NCBI GenBank assembly: GCA_947652115.1
Contig: OX393561.1
Span: 44,186,233 to 44,250,232 of the forward strand
DNA length: 64,000 nucleotides
Direction of reading: 5' to 3'
Source: Blastomussa wellsi
Lineage: Eukaryota > Cnidaria > Anthozoa > Scleractinia > Plerogyridae
A model generated the notes under the pieces. It worked only from the letters and a program-made list of their open reading frames with translations, was not told the origin of the DNA and searched no databases. A program made the translations under genes and the position numbers. Positions 32,701-55,992 of this stretch are shown here, one piece after another (positions within the stretch are counted from its first letter, which is position 1; every line of letters begins with the position of its first letter).

Positions 32701-35700
32701 TAAATTATAGTATAATATTTTTCTGGATCCAGAATTAAGGGTGCTAATCATTAGAACAATAACTCCAAAGGAAGTTTAATACAGGAAGAGAATATTTACC
32801 TTGATGAAGGTGCATGAACTGACCATCCAAAATCTGCAATTTTTAAGTCACCCTGTAAAAGAGAAAAATAATAATAATAACTAATTATAATACTACTAAA
32901 AATATTATTTGTAACATACTGAGAGATGATGGCAATCCAGTTGCTCCTGAGTCTTTTTTAATTTTAGAGGCCACCAGTATTCACTGACTGTTGGTGAACA
33001 GAATAATTTCAGCATCCAAGACCAGGTATTTTTAGCCTGAATTAACAGACCTCCACATGGATCCCCACAGATCAATTCAACCATGGTCCACGAAATGTCG
33101 AAGATTCAAACAAAATAAGTTTACCCTGCAAGCAGGCTCACTTTGGGTGTAACACGCAAGTGATGCACATGACAAAGAGCATGTAGCCTGCTTGTTTTTC
33201 AGTCAGATTGACTATTTGGCCTGCTCAAATAGTACATACTGATGTATAGCCAACAACTAGCCCGTCAAGAAGATTGTATCTGCAGGATTTTCAAAAAGTT
33301 TTGAAGTAGGCGTCAGTAACTGGAAGAGTAGGCAGCTATTACAAGTGAGCTTGTTTGTTGCAATCTGATTTCTATGACTAGAGTAACCAGCGATATGCAA
33401 TCAAGTAACTGGATGGTGGAACTCTGGCAGTCGCCACCTTGTTTTGAAACCACTGCATCAGTCTGACTCGTACTTGTCTTGTGTCTAATCTAATCACTCT
33501 CTTTACTAATTCTAAATTACCAACTGAAGGAAGATCAGATCATTTTCAAACCTTGAGTCCAAGAAGTAAGTTTTCTGGTTTTATGTCTCTGTGAATTACT
33601 TTCTTCGAATGACAGTACTTCAAGGCTTGAGCCAGTTGACGAATATACTGAAAATTAAATGTAACAGAAAATTACCTCAAAATTATTAGCATCTTAAAAT
33701 AGTTTTTTGGTTCATAATTTGTGATTATGCCATTCTGTTTCATTCAATATCATTGTTAAAACCCTGCTTAGAACAGAGGTTTTAGCTGACCTTATCACTC
33801 AGGTGTTTTATCTGATACCTTCACTCCCCTCTTTTTATGGAAACTTAAAATTGGACTCTGGGAGCAGTGTGTGACAAATGTAGGTTGACAGACTTGTTAT
33901 CCTAAATATGGTCTGCAGTCTGTATTTCTCACACATCGCTCTGGGATAAGTTATCTCTTTGATTATTACCGGTATACTCTCTGACCTCAACAGTAACAGA
34001 CTTAAAATGCAGAAAAAGAACACTTACATTTGATGAGGTGTTCTCGTCAAATCTCTCCACTCTGCTTAACTCTTTATACAGTTCACCTTTTGGAGCATAC
34101 TCCAAAATAAGATACACTCTTGTTTTATCATAGAAATATCCAAAAAGTCGCAAAATGTGGGGATGCCTATAAGGTCAAATTTAAGAAATAATTAAAAAAT
34201 CTGAACAAAATCAAATAATAATAATAAAGTTGGCCAACATGCCAAGGATCAATGCTGCCTTAAAGCCAGATATCAAATTAAAGAAATCAAAAGGATCTAA
34301 TCTATATGACTGTTCCTTTAATTTCTTTTCGCTAATCCACTTTTTTACTATATATATAAGACAAGATGTACCTTCAGGATTATTGATAGAACATTATTAA
34401 AATGTAAATACATGTATATTATGTGAATTATCCTGTTAACAAAGCCATCTCCACATTGCAGGCACTTTATTTTTAATCACCTGAGATGAGACTGAATTTC
34501 AATTTCTCTTCTTAGCTGGTGTTCCACGTTATTTTTCTCCAATTGTGACTTGAACAAAACCTGGAAATCAGAAGAGTCAAAGGACTGTAGATCCAGAATT
34601 TAATGTATATAATTGTCCTGTAAATGCAAGTTGGACAGTTCAGTCATATTTTTTTTCAAAAATACAAGCACCGGTAAGATGGACACATAATATTTCAGTC
34701 TTTTTTTCTGTATCTACTAAAAGTTCTCTCTCTAAGCTGGACACCTTCTTTATCAGTCACAATGGTGTAGAGTATTTCAGAGAGTTATCAGTATCTTCAA
34801 CTGAATGCCAATAAATTCAGGAAAATCCACCTAAATTTAACCAAAGTTAATTCGCAAACAGGGATCGAAGAACTTCATTAGATCCCCAAACAACTGTTAC
34901 CTACTTTGCCATACCTTCAGGGCTACAATGTATTTGCTCTTCTTTTCTCTTGCAAGGTAAACATTTCCAAACTTTCCTACATAAAAAAATAAAGTCAGTT
35001 TAGAGTAACAAAATCAGTGTATAACACAGATGGACCACCTGTGCTAAACTGAAGGGAAAACATTTCTGCTTAGGAGAAGTTAAAGATGTTCAGAAGTATT
35101 ATACACTGTATAATTATCTACAGCCCATAAAGCTGAGATCGCAAGCATAACCCAGTGACTGACTATTTGGTAAACCTGCCATCTGATTGGCTTCACAGGC
35201 TCTTGCTATTTCAACAAAAGTAAGAGTGTTTCTGTCAAGGAATTAACGGCTGACAGTTGCCCTGTGGAAATTTGATATTCTTAAAACAAATATTAGCCTG
35301 AGCACTGAAGCTTGGAGGGCTAATTTTTGAAACATCAAATTTCCAAGGGGCAACTATCAGATCAATAGTTCTGAGACAAAAACGTCTTTATTGTTCACTA
35401 CTAAATTTTCTTCTGCATGCACTTTCAAAAATGAACATCTTGAATTATTTTCAACTTGAAAATTTTTATAAATGTTAAACAAGAAAAGACATCCAGTAAA
35501 CACAGAAACCCACTAAAGGCAAAATATGCTCGACTGTAGGGCCACTTGTTTGCAAACATCTTCACGGACGAGACTGTCATTAATATTACATCATGATAAT
35601 ACTCCCGAGTACTGTGATATAATAGAACAGTCACTGAGTTAACTGTCAGCTGATACAAATTGGCCCTGATAAAGTTTCCCCTTACTGAGGTGCCTATCAC

Positions 35701-36990
35701 ACACCGATTGCCCAGTGATGGGCAATCGGTGTGTATTTCGTTTCACTAAATTATTGAAGATTGAAGGATTTTATTATAAATTATGAACATTAATTACAGT
35801 GAGGACACTCCAACCTTGAACACTTGGCCTTTTTTGTACATTTTCTTTTACCATTATTTAATGTTAGCCATTCATATAAACAGAAGAATTAAGTTTCTTA
35901 GGTGCTGAAAACACTAATTAATCCTTTGGTCTATATCAAGTAGCTCTCATTGAATAATCATAAAAATAAATGCCAAGTGTTCACGGTTTGAGTGTCCGAA
36001 GTGTAATTTTTGCAAAACCAAAACTTGAAACTAACCTTTTCCAAGAGGTTTGCCAATATCAAAGTCTTCCAGTGACCAACAAGCTCTATTAAGAATAATT
36101 ATATTAATTAAATTTCATCTTTACATGTAATGTATATTGAAGTGATGCCGATTTCTCGCAATTTAAGAATTAAAAATATATTTAAACAACAAAAACATAA
36201 GAACGTGTCCTTGTCAATGAATGTTGTGTGACTTACTTAGCGTCCTTCGTTTTTGATTTCTCAGTATTTTCTTTATTTTCTTTATTGTCACCCTTTGGTT
36301 CATCCGTCCGTTGAGCTGGTATAACCTTTTGTCTTTGTGAACAGTGTTCGGCTTTTCCAATTGGTTTGTAACTTTGTACGTCCTTCTTGGGGCACAACTG
36401 AGACGCAGATGTCGGCTTTTGCGGACCGTTAGCCATAATATGATGTCCTTGCGTATGTTGACGATTGGCTTGGTTGTTCGCACTCGATAGTTGAAGACAT
36501 TCTCGTAGTCTCGCCTTCAAGTGTTGTGTTTCTTTCAGGGCAACTCTTTGTGGATTCGCATTGCCGTTGACGCCGTACGCTTTAGGAATATCCTGGTTAC
36601 AATAAAATATTGACAAATACATCACGTTTAGTCTGTAAATCTGTTTGTGCCTTTCACCGTCACTGTACAGGAGTGTTTTATAGTACGATCAGACAAAAAC
36701 GTGTTCGAATTCCAATGGCGTTCACGGGAATTCGCGATCACGTTCAACATTTTTATAGTCATACTTCCAGATTTGTGTACGTATTAAAATAAAGAAAGTA
36801 TACTTCGTTTCTGAAATAGGAAGTTAAAATATCTGAAGTTATGAAATACCAAGTGAAGTGAACTAGTACAAGTTTGTCATGAACTTAGCAGTTTACTAGT
36901 CGATCAACTCGAGATTGCGTAATTTGATTTTGCCTTCGTTTATAGCTCCCATACACTATTAAATACTGAAAATTCCAATAAACTTACCAT
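29794..36990 (-). CDS. AURKA: Aurora kinase (Aurora A-like), complete
   Basis: Twelve minus-strand exons: 36990-36988 (ATG only), 36592-36237, 36085-36036, 34976-34915, 34560-34481, 34166-34028, 33647-33552, 32852-32800, 32284-32212, 31562-31461, 31204-31148, 29934-29794. All phases agree and give 403 residues. The kinase domain starts at [15 protein letters not shown]. Catalytic residues are VALK K157, HRD D251 and DFG D269, with activation loop RRTTLCGT (T283, equal to human T288). N-terminal degradation signals are visible: an A-box-like QRV at 16-18 and two adjacent KEN boxes at 105-110. Gly193 corresponds to human Aurora A Gly198, a TPX2-type determinant, while the hinge [11 protein letters not shown] is Aurora B-like. 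It is a mitotic serine/threonine kinase at centrosomes and spindle. Convergent with the FAM210-like gene. Confidence 0.96.
30212..30474. repeat. Fold-back element in Aurora kinase intron 11
   Basis: ACAGTGTGACG, GGCCACCCAACA, TTGACAAGTTAGCCAATCAG and CAAATTTGT on the left arm all recur inverted on the right arm, around a loop near 30310-30380. Confidence 0.8.
30488..30896. repeat. 409-bp palindromic element in Aurora kinase intron 11
   Basis: TAGAGAGGTAAAGTG at the left is mirrored by CACTTTACCACTCTA at the right. The centre is a perfect hairpin CCTTGTAATTTTGTCTCTGT around 30671-30735, and intermediate blocks (GGCCCTTTCATGCTTCAGTG) are also inverted. It adjoins the fold-back ending at 30474. 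Confidence 0.8.
31983..32164. mobile_element. Small TIR element in Aurora kinase intron 9
   Basis: TTACCCGTGCAAAATTTTTG at the left matches CAAAAATTTTGTACGGGTAA at the right in inverted form (one mismatch). The interior holds inverted GAGATC/GATCTC blocks. It ends 48 bases from the donor of exon 9. Confidence 0.75.
32340..32700. other. GC-rich unidentified block in Aurora kinase intron 8
   Basis: This stretch is markedly richer in G and C than its flanks and has no kinase exon. It has no clear inverted ends, tRNA boxes or long open frame. It could be an old SINE or other insertion. Confidence 0.4.
33295..33445 (+). repeat. Dispersed repeat family C, copy 1
   Basis: TTTTGAAGTAGGCGTCAG, AGAGTAGGCAGCT and GGAACTCTGGCAGTC recur inverted at 51283-51436; the first block also occurs at the right edge of the window. 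Confidence 0.65.
35224..35419. mobile_element. Dispersed element with short TIRs (copy 2)
   Basis: GAGTGTTTCTGTC at the left and GACAAAAACGTC near 35375-35386. Diverged second copy of the element at 23262-23474, same orientation. Lies in Aurora kinase intron 3. Confidence 0.65.
35699..35734. repeat. Perfect short hairpin
   Basis: ACACACCGATTGCCC and GGGCAATCGGTGTGT are exact reverse complements around a 6-base loop. Located in Aurora kinase intron 3. Confidence 0.85.
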
Positions 36991-37265
36991 CTTTTTAAGT
37001 GATCCAAAGCTTTACTTTACTTTCCTTCTATTAATTCTCTAACGACAATCACGGCAGTGAAACCTTCTACAAAAACATGGCGTACTTCGAAAATTAAAAC
37101 GCCAAATAAGAAACTTCGAATTTCGTTCGTTAACTTTATGCGAACATTTGATTGGTTAAAATTCAAAGCGTTTTCCATATTAGGAATGACACCTTCACTC
37201 CCAGGGCAGTCCGAGTGTATTTTCACAAGCCACGTGAAATGTGTTGGCCAAAGTGATTTTTGTAT

Positions 37266-37470
37266 AAAGCCTAGTTTTCATGTCGGAAAAATTCCAGACG
37301 ATCGAGGATTTTTCGTCCCGATCGTCCCAGATTTTTCCAACTAATGAAAATTGGAAATCTTTAATATACCCGATCGCCAGGGATGGTTGGCGACAAATCG
37401 GGAGCGTCGTATCAGCGTTTCTATTTTCCCGACACGTCCTAGATTTCTGCGATGGTCGGCGATCATTCCC
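37266..37470 (+). repeat. Dispersed repeat family D, copy 1
   Basis: The string TAGTTTTCATGTCGGAAAAA and following CCAGACGATCG match, in inverse orientation, CATGTGTCGGAAAACTCCC and CAGACGGTCGG near 62.6 kb. Confidence 0.6.
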
Positions 37471-37499
37471 GACAGGCTATCTTTAAAAGAGAGAATGAG

Positions 37500-37675
37500 A
37501 AATCGAGGAATGGGGAATCGGGGAATGGGCTGGGGAATCTTTAAAGGCGGGAATCTTTAAAAGCGGGATTCTTTAAAACGGGGAATCTTCAAAAGCGGGA
37601 ATCTTTAAAAGGGGGAATCTTTAATAGCGGGAATCTTTAAAAGTGGGGAATTTTTAAAAGCGGGAATCTTTAAAT
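37500..37675 (+). repeat. Minisatellite, about 17-bp unit (GGGAATCTTTAAAAGC)
   Basis: About nine imperfect units of GGGAATCTTTAAAAGC follow a GGGGAATGG-rich start. Immediately downstream of repeat family D, suggesting that the array may be part of that element. Confidence 0.85.
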
Positions 37676-38314
37676 TAGTTGTTTCCTTGTTGTATTTTGA
37701 TTTTTTCAGAGTTTCTGTACGAATCATCATTTATCATTTATTATCATTTATTTTGCTTGTAAAGACATAACAAAGAGGGTCGCACGCGGCTCGCGTTGAC
37801 ACACCTCAACAGTGGACAGTCATCATCATCATCATCATTTATTCGCCTATTTTTCTTAAAACAATGCTTGCTTATTTTATTATATTTGCTTTACATTCGT
37901 TTGAGCTGGGTAGCGAAACAGTGAATCAGCATATAATATTTGTTTCTTTATTTAAGTGTCACCAATTAGCACAGCAGTGCTAGATACATTGACACTTAAA
38001 TACAGTTATTTTTTACACCTAGATATGCCTCAAATTTATTGTTTTCTTCTGGTCTGATACCTTTCTGAAATAACACTATGAACCAAAAGCTGTACATTGA
38101 AAATGAATTTTTTTTTGCAAAAAAATAAGAAAAAGCTAACAGTGCGTGACAAGTCTGCCACATTTAAAACTAGAAATAACTTGAAAATTAAAACTTAAAA
38201 AACTATTTCCGAGTTCTTTCTTGTTCGTGTTTGCCTATTTGCCGAATCTAAAATTACAAAAATTTAAACAGTGACGTCACGGTACATGACGTCAGGAGTG
38301 GGAAGTTTGTTGAT

Positions 38315-50321
<12,007 letters not shown>

Positions 50322-50461
50322 TCACCTTACTTGCGTGCAATAAGAATATGTTTTGGTTCGCAACCCACCCGTACCCTATCACTTGTTTATCACGTGCTCA
50401 TTCTTTTATCCCGGATTGAGCCCTTGGTCCTGTTTGTCAGAGGTAACTCCTTCAAACCAAA
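50322..50461. promoter_or_regulatory. Bidirectional promoter region, GALNS / TRAPPC2L
   Basis: 140 bases separate the GALNS start codon (minus, 50321) from the TRAPPC2L start codon (plus, 50462). An E-box-like CACGTG occurs at 50392-50397. No TATA box is evident near either start. Confidence 0.65.
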
Positions 50462-51790
50462 ATGGCGGTCTGTGTAGCGGTGATAGGGAAAGAGGTAAAG
50501 ATCTCTTTTTCGCTATTTCTCAATCGTTTCCAGGTTTGGCAAAGTACTGGTCTTGTTTTTCAGAATTACCCATTATTTCTTCGGACAGTTTCTCCGGAAG
50601 AAGAGCTAAAATTCCACTACACAGTTCATACTTCACTGGACGTTGTCGAAGAAAAGGGTGACAATTTTTGATATTAAGCTTACAGTTTACAACAGTGTTA
50701 AGGTTATAACAATGAGCGCAATTGTGTTGATAGTATTGTGACAGTGATTGTATAGATATGGTGGTTTATTTATCCACCTGTTATTGATAAGCCGCAGAGA
50801 GAGGACTCAGGTGGTGGGCCACAAGTTGTATGGTGAACTAAAACTATATCTTTTCCCAAATTTTCAGCTCGATGGTGCCCTTCGTTTTCAAAACAGAGCA
50901 TCTTGAATATTTGAGTTTTCCGCCGTATGTGACATCAAGCTGAGTGCTGTGACAAAGCTGTTCCGTTTAGAAAATGTATATCCTTTCGGTTTCAGCAGTG
51001 CACAGTGATCTGTTAGCCCTGTTTGCATGTCAAACTGCTGAGAACCAGTCATTAACAGCCATTGCTGGTAAACCCCCACCCTATGCCCAGTTCCCCCTGA
51101 ACAACCCCCCCCTCCCCTTCAACATTGATAGGTACATTAGGTATGACAGGGGATACCCAAATAAGCTTATTTTCCCAGACAGATGATCACTCCACTGACA
51201 CCTTCATTTGCTTTTAGCTAGAGCATGCAACCTTGTGGCCTTGCATCCTTTACTGTAGGGTAATGCTTGGTACCTTTGTCATGCAAAACAAGCCGGTGAC
51301 TGCCAGAGTTCCACCCGTTAGTTGACTATGATGCCGCTGGCGACTCTGGTCATAGCAATCAGCTTGCTACAAAAAAGCTCACTTGTAACAGCCACCTACT
51401 CTTCCAGTTGCTGATGCCTACTTCAAAACATTTTGAAACCCCTGCATCTAGTTGGCTCTTGTCCCCTTTCTAGACACCTACTCTGTCTCTCCCACTCATT
51501 GTTGCTCATACTCATACTCACACTCATACTCAATTTTTCTTGGACAAGTCCGTCCAAGGGGGAAAGGTGCAGTGAGGTTATCCCTATGTTAAGCACCAAC
51601 CCATGACAAGGCCAGACCACAACACCGGGAACCTCGTTCCCTACTCTTTGCGAGAAGTGCGTGGGTTCTTTAACGTCCCCTGCTTACCGTAACACTGAAG
51701 ATGCAAGAGACGGGACCTACGGTTTTTCATCCTTATCCGAGAAGACTAGAAGGTCTAACCATTTGCAGATGTCATAACAAAGGCAGCACC

Positions 51791-51826
<36 letters not shown>

Positions 51827-53465
51827 TGGTCTGGGGATCGAACCCGAGACCTTCCGCACAACAGTCCGGCGCTCTACCAACTGAGCTAACCAGGCGGCGG
51901 CCGCATTAAGCTTTGTTAACATATCTAATGACTAATTTAAAAGAGGTTTATATATTTATTAATTTTATGACATCAAGAATAGAGTATAAAATTGCCCATA
52001 ATCTGAACATCCTCGAGTCTTAATGTCACAATTTAAAGTTTACTAGTTAACACCATATAGTCAATAACAATATTCATGTACTGAGAATCAGGATTATTCG
52101 GATTCTCAAAATATATTTTGATTTTGTTATTATTCTGTTAATTTTCCAGTGTCATCACTGACTAAAAGTTCAAATGATCCCCGAGAGCTATACCTTGGTT
52201 TGCTATACCCTACAGAAGACTATAAGGTGTATCCTTTTTCAGTGACATACTGATTGCTTTTATTATCAAGCAGAGATCATTGTTTATGAAGTTACTTGTA
52301 AGAACAGGAGGTTGATTAAGATTCTGAGTAGGAGAGCAAGAGCTAACTGGACCCAAATATGTGGAATGTTCTCATGTAAAGGAAAGACTAAATAATCAGA
52401 TTAGTTTCCTGCAAGGCAGCAATGTATTTTAGGGTTATCACACAAAAATGGTAAATAACAGGATATGTTGACTTTCAGCAAAGAGTCGGTTGCATCTGGC
52501 TAATCTCTGATTGCCTCCTTGAGACTCACGTGCAGAGAATCGTGGTGCAGTAGTTGTATTCATCACATGCATGACATGACAAAGACAAAGTTCCATACAA
52601 CTATCATGATTCCCTGCTCACGTGTCTCACAGAGGGAATCAGCGATTAAAACCACAATACTCGTCTGTAACACTACTTTTAAAATCATTGCTACTTCTAT
52701 CTAAATACTGTACTGATTCAAAGAAGTTACTTTCGTTAATCTAACACCTATAACTTGGGGTCTACAGTTATCAACAGACTTTGCATAGTACCTTCTACCA
52801 ACTGCGTTTGAAGTGAAAGATCTTTGACTGAATTTGAAAGATACGGCTATGTTACGAACTCTAAAATCAAGTTTGTTGTCGTGGTTGAGTCAGCCAACAC
52901 TGCCTTGAGAGACAATGAGATTAGAACGGTATGTCTCTCATTTCCATTTGACAACTTGGATAGCTGTGTTTATGTTAGGTTTATTTTTAATTCATGGAAG
53001 ACCAAGTAAATCAATGACTGAAGGAACTACAATTTTTGGGTGCTATTTGTTGTTCATTTATTACATTTTTTGTTTAAAAAAATTGCTAGATGTTTCGAAG
53101 ACTTCATGTAGCATACACAGACATGTTCTGCAATCCTTTCTACAACCCTGGTGAAAATATAACATCAAGGTAAGTTCAACTGATTTCTTTTGGACTGAGA
53201 TTTATTTACTTAGAGCTGTTTAATCACCAATTTTACTTTGGAATATATGATTACAAAATTAATAAATTAATGTTAGTACTGGCCCTGTGATTGCTTCTAT
53301 CGACCCAAATAAGCAATCAATTCGCATAAAAATGATGACATTTTATTAATTAAAGTGGTCCACATGTAGGGTATGCATTTTGCATTGATCTAATGTAGTA
53401 CTCCATTTAATTTTTTCCTCAGGAAGTTTGAAGAAGCAGTTTTAAAAATGATGAAGCAAGATTAA
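50462..53465 (+). CDS. TRAPPC2L: Trafficking protein particle complex subunit 2-like, complete
   Basis: Six exons: 50462-50494, 50564-50657, 52150-52228, 52841-52928, 53090-53169 and 53423-53465 (stop TAA). Phases agree at every junction and give 138 residues (human 140). It begins [11 protein letters not shown], continues NYPLFLRT and [17 protein letters not shown], then [28 protein letters not shown] and [11 protein letters not shown]. This is the whole longin-type sedlin fold. The protein is a core subunit of TRAPP complexes, which tether ER-Golgi vesicles and act as Rab1-type exchange factors at Golgi membranes. The third exon must end after GT (AAGGT|GTATCC) to keep the KVYGYV reading. 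Divergent from GALNS. Confidence 0.97.
51283..51436 (-). repeat. Dispersed repeat family C, copy 2 (inverted)
   Basis: GACTGCCAGAGTTCCACC, AGCCACCTACTCTTCCAG and GCCTACTTCAAAA are the inverse of 33295-33445. In TRAPPC2L intron 2. Confidence 0.65.
51498..51905 (-). repeat. tRNA-derived SINE, Asn-GTT-like head with (TGAGTA)n tail
   Basis: On the minus strand the head (about 51900-51826) reads GGTTAGCTCAGTTGGTAGAG, then loop CTGTTGT (anticodon GTT) and B-box GGTTCGATCCCC. A body with the block GACGTTAAAGAACCCACG follows, and a TGAGTA microsatellite closes the 3' end near 51500-51540. In TRAPPC2L intron 2. Confidence 0.8.
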
Positions 53466-53716
53466 TATAATTATTGGCAGCAGTGTTGTTACTCGGGCCA
53501 AATGCATAGGCATGACCTATGCATTTGTGCTGGTGTGGTTGGTGTTGATTTGGTCAACATTCCACAGATGAACGTAGATATGACAGGCCAGACCACATCC
53601 ACCTCCAAAACATGCTAGTTATCAGGGCTTGGGACTAACTTTAAAAACTTCTGGCCAATCGGTTAGTGAAATGTCAGATGTTAGAGCACTTTTTACTTGA
53701 GTGGTGAAAGTAATTC

Positions 53717-54004
53717 CAGGGCTCGAATTTGCGACCGATACAGTCGACAAAAAATTACATGAGACAAAAAATTCATCTATGGCGACTAAAAGTTCTGGTT
53801 TAGTTGCCAAAATGACAACTAGATTTCTTCTTTGTAAATGGAGTCATTTCTTCAATAAAATTCCTACAAATGATGTTATAAGCACTTTTGAATTACTCCC
53901 TATTTGATTTCCAAACTGGTTACTAAAAATTTGATTTTGGCAACTAAAATTTACCACTTAGACGCCAAATGGCGACTAAAGGATTTTTTTAATTTTGAGC
54001 CCTG
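53717..54004. mobile_element. 288-bp TIR element with AATTC duplication
   Basis: Ends CAGGGCTCGAATTT and AATTTTGAGCCCTG are inverted, and the pentanucleotide AATTC flanks both sides (53712-53716, 54005-54009). hAT elements usually duplicate 8 bp, so class is uncertain. Confidence 0.65.
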
Positions 54005-54054
54005 AATTCGCAAATCAATCAATCAATCGGCTATGACTTGTGATTGGCCGATTC

Positions 54055-54160
54055 GCTCCGACGAAGGGCGAACGCTCGAAACGTTAGCTCTTGAATCTCT
54101 TTACGGTGGCCAATTGACATTATCAACCCAGTTGATAAAACCAAATTATATTGTTATACT

Positions 54161-54205
<45 letters not shown>
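54055..54205 (+). mobile_element. Penelope-like 3' end with hammerhead-like motif (copy 2)
   Basis: CCGACGA, the stem GGGCG-AA-CGCTC, then GAAACGTTAGC give a hammerhead order at about 54064-54091. It is followed by the 118-base block shared with 1776-1895. Confidence 0.6.
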
Positions 54206-54206
<1 letters not shown>

Positions 54207-54428
54207 ATCCAATTGTTTAATGTTTACTGAGTTGTGAGAGTTAAACTGTTCAGCTGAGAAAGATATTTGTGGACATGATTGCATGTAATAGGTTCAACAT
54301 TTAAATTGCTAACTGAGAAACAATGAAGCGATATTAAAAAAACTGGCTGTCCAGCAGGCTATTGAGACACTGGGTGATCACATGTTATCAATCGCGTGAA
54401 ATGTATAAAGATGCCGTACACCAAAAGG

Positions 54429-54690
54429 TTAAAGAGCCTGACCCACCCACTTTGCATCACGCGCCTCTATTATTGTTATTGTTATCACAAAAAGCGATTG
54501 TACAAAAAGTAACGAACTCCAAAAAAAGAAAAGTATATTTAAGTATATTTAAGTAAAGATGTCACCTGCTTGAAGCATTCAACGTCGCTGGAAACATATA
54601 AAATATGTCAGTCGCTAAAACTCGCTTTTTCGGGGGCCCCAAAAATGGCGGTTTGACCCGCGATGCATAATGGTGGGTCAGATTCTTTAA
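54429..54690. mobile_element. TIR element with TTAAAGAGCCTGACCCACC ends
   Basis: TTAAAGAGCCTGACCCACC at the left is mirrored, with mismatches, by GGTGGGTCAGATTCTTTAA at the right. Inner blocks containing GCATCACGCG are inverted as well. No coding sequence. Confidence 0.6.
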
Positions 54691-54765
54691 ATAGTCCAAA
54701 AACAAGCGCACTTACAGTTGCGATAAGGTAGTGATGAGCAAGTATCAATGCGTAATTTCGCAACG

Positions 54766-54823
54766 AACAGTCTCCTTCGCAGCCATTTTTTGGGGTGCCA
54801 CACAGTTGCGAAGGAGACTACCA
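54766..54823. repeat. Short hairpin
   Basis: CAGTCTCCTTCGCA and TGCGAAGGAGACT are reverse complements around a 28-base loop. Confidence 0.7.
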
Positions 54824-54829
54824 CGAACA

Positions 54830-55992
54830 AGACTCTCAGAAAATGCAGCTTGACATGATATGTCTCATAACCGGTCGCGCAAAAACCACCGCAAATAGCA
54901 CGTGTTGACAAAAGGCCTTTCGTACGGTGCTAGAGGAGTATCAATAAATGCAAATGCAAACTTTTGGATTTAGAATTATTTTTTCATTAAAAAATTGAAG
55001 GCGAAGAGGTATGTTTTTTGTTGTTTTCCTATGTAGTAGAAAACGGAAATTTTTCCGATTTGCTGCAAAACAAATAGCCATATGCGACGAAAATTCAGAG
55101 CTGTATAGCAAGGTATTTGGCTTTAAATGATTCAAAAATTATCACTTTGCCATAAAACGAATTTTTACTATCAAGCGTTCAGATCTGTGAAAGCTGCAGA
55201 TTTTTATATCATTGATTGGACATTTTATGCAGTTTTTATTCTGTAATTTTTCACACTTTTTAATCAATATATCCATTTATTCACGTCATTTTTAATATTC
55301 TTTAAAGGCCTTTGGTTGGCAGCTGAAATTTTATTTTTAACCAGAACGCGTTTTAATTCTTACAACTAAACGTATTTAGTGCGAAACTGGGGGATTTTGA
55401 TTTCCTCGAAACTATTCGACTTCATTGACGGTCTGATTCAGAAAAAATATAACATTCCTTGCACATTTATTAAAGTGCGTGCATTTCTCGAGGCATTGTA
55501 CAAGTTATTCAATACCGACAAAAACGATAACAAGTGCATTGTTTTTAAGCAAAGCATATTTTTTTTGCGTGGAATGAAAAGTGCCAGATGACACCAACAG
55601 TTTTAGCGTGTACTTGGTCGCTGTTGTGCTCTGAGGCGAGTTGCGGACGTTCGTGTCTTTCTCCGTGTTTAAGGTAAGTCCATGTTTCTTTTCTGTTTGA
55701 GTTGTTTCACTGGATAACTGCTTTAATTTTGTAGTTTCGAGTCGCCCAATTTTGGCTTTTTCCGATGCTTAATGTACATGGCAACTTCGTGTTTCGCGGT
55801 GTCGCCGTAGAATTCGTTGCAGTACAGTTGTTAAAATGCAAAGGTACCGAAAGCTTTTTCCTCGTGAGCAATTGCGTAGGATTCTGTTCGTTTAGATATG
55901 TTTCTTACGCACATTTCATTTTCTTCTAGACCGTTCACGACCTGTCGCGGCAAATTGGTGTATCGTTACGGTACGATTCATACAATTGGTCA
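54830..55992. other. No gene recognised
   Basis: AT-rich. A 70-codon open frame at 55379-55591 has no family resemblance. Near 55660-55675 a sequence CGTGTTTAAGGTAAGTCC resembles a splice donor after a possible noncoding exon; unproven. Confidence 0.4.

Larger units (their letters stand above)
36991..38314. other. Intergenic, between Aurora kinase start and GALNS stop
   Basis: It holds the Aurora kinase promoter/5' UTR side (36991 onward), a dispersed repeat and a minisatellite (listed separately). No open frame with family resemblance. A CATCAT trinucleotide run lies near 37820. Confidence 0.6.

Noticed and set aside
36233..36625. Aurora kinase start at an in-frame Met near 36625
   Set aside because: That Met lies in the intron; an AACCAG acceptor at 36593 joined to ATG|GTAAGT at 36988-36990 gives the expected N-terminus and a 403-residue protein.
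37000..38314. CSTF1 upstream of AURKA as in human
   Set aside because: No WD-repeat coding sequence is seen; only repeats lie between AURKA and the GALNS stop.
55379..55591. 70-codon plus-strand frame
   Set aside because: AT-rich chance frame without homology; no neighbouring exon.
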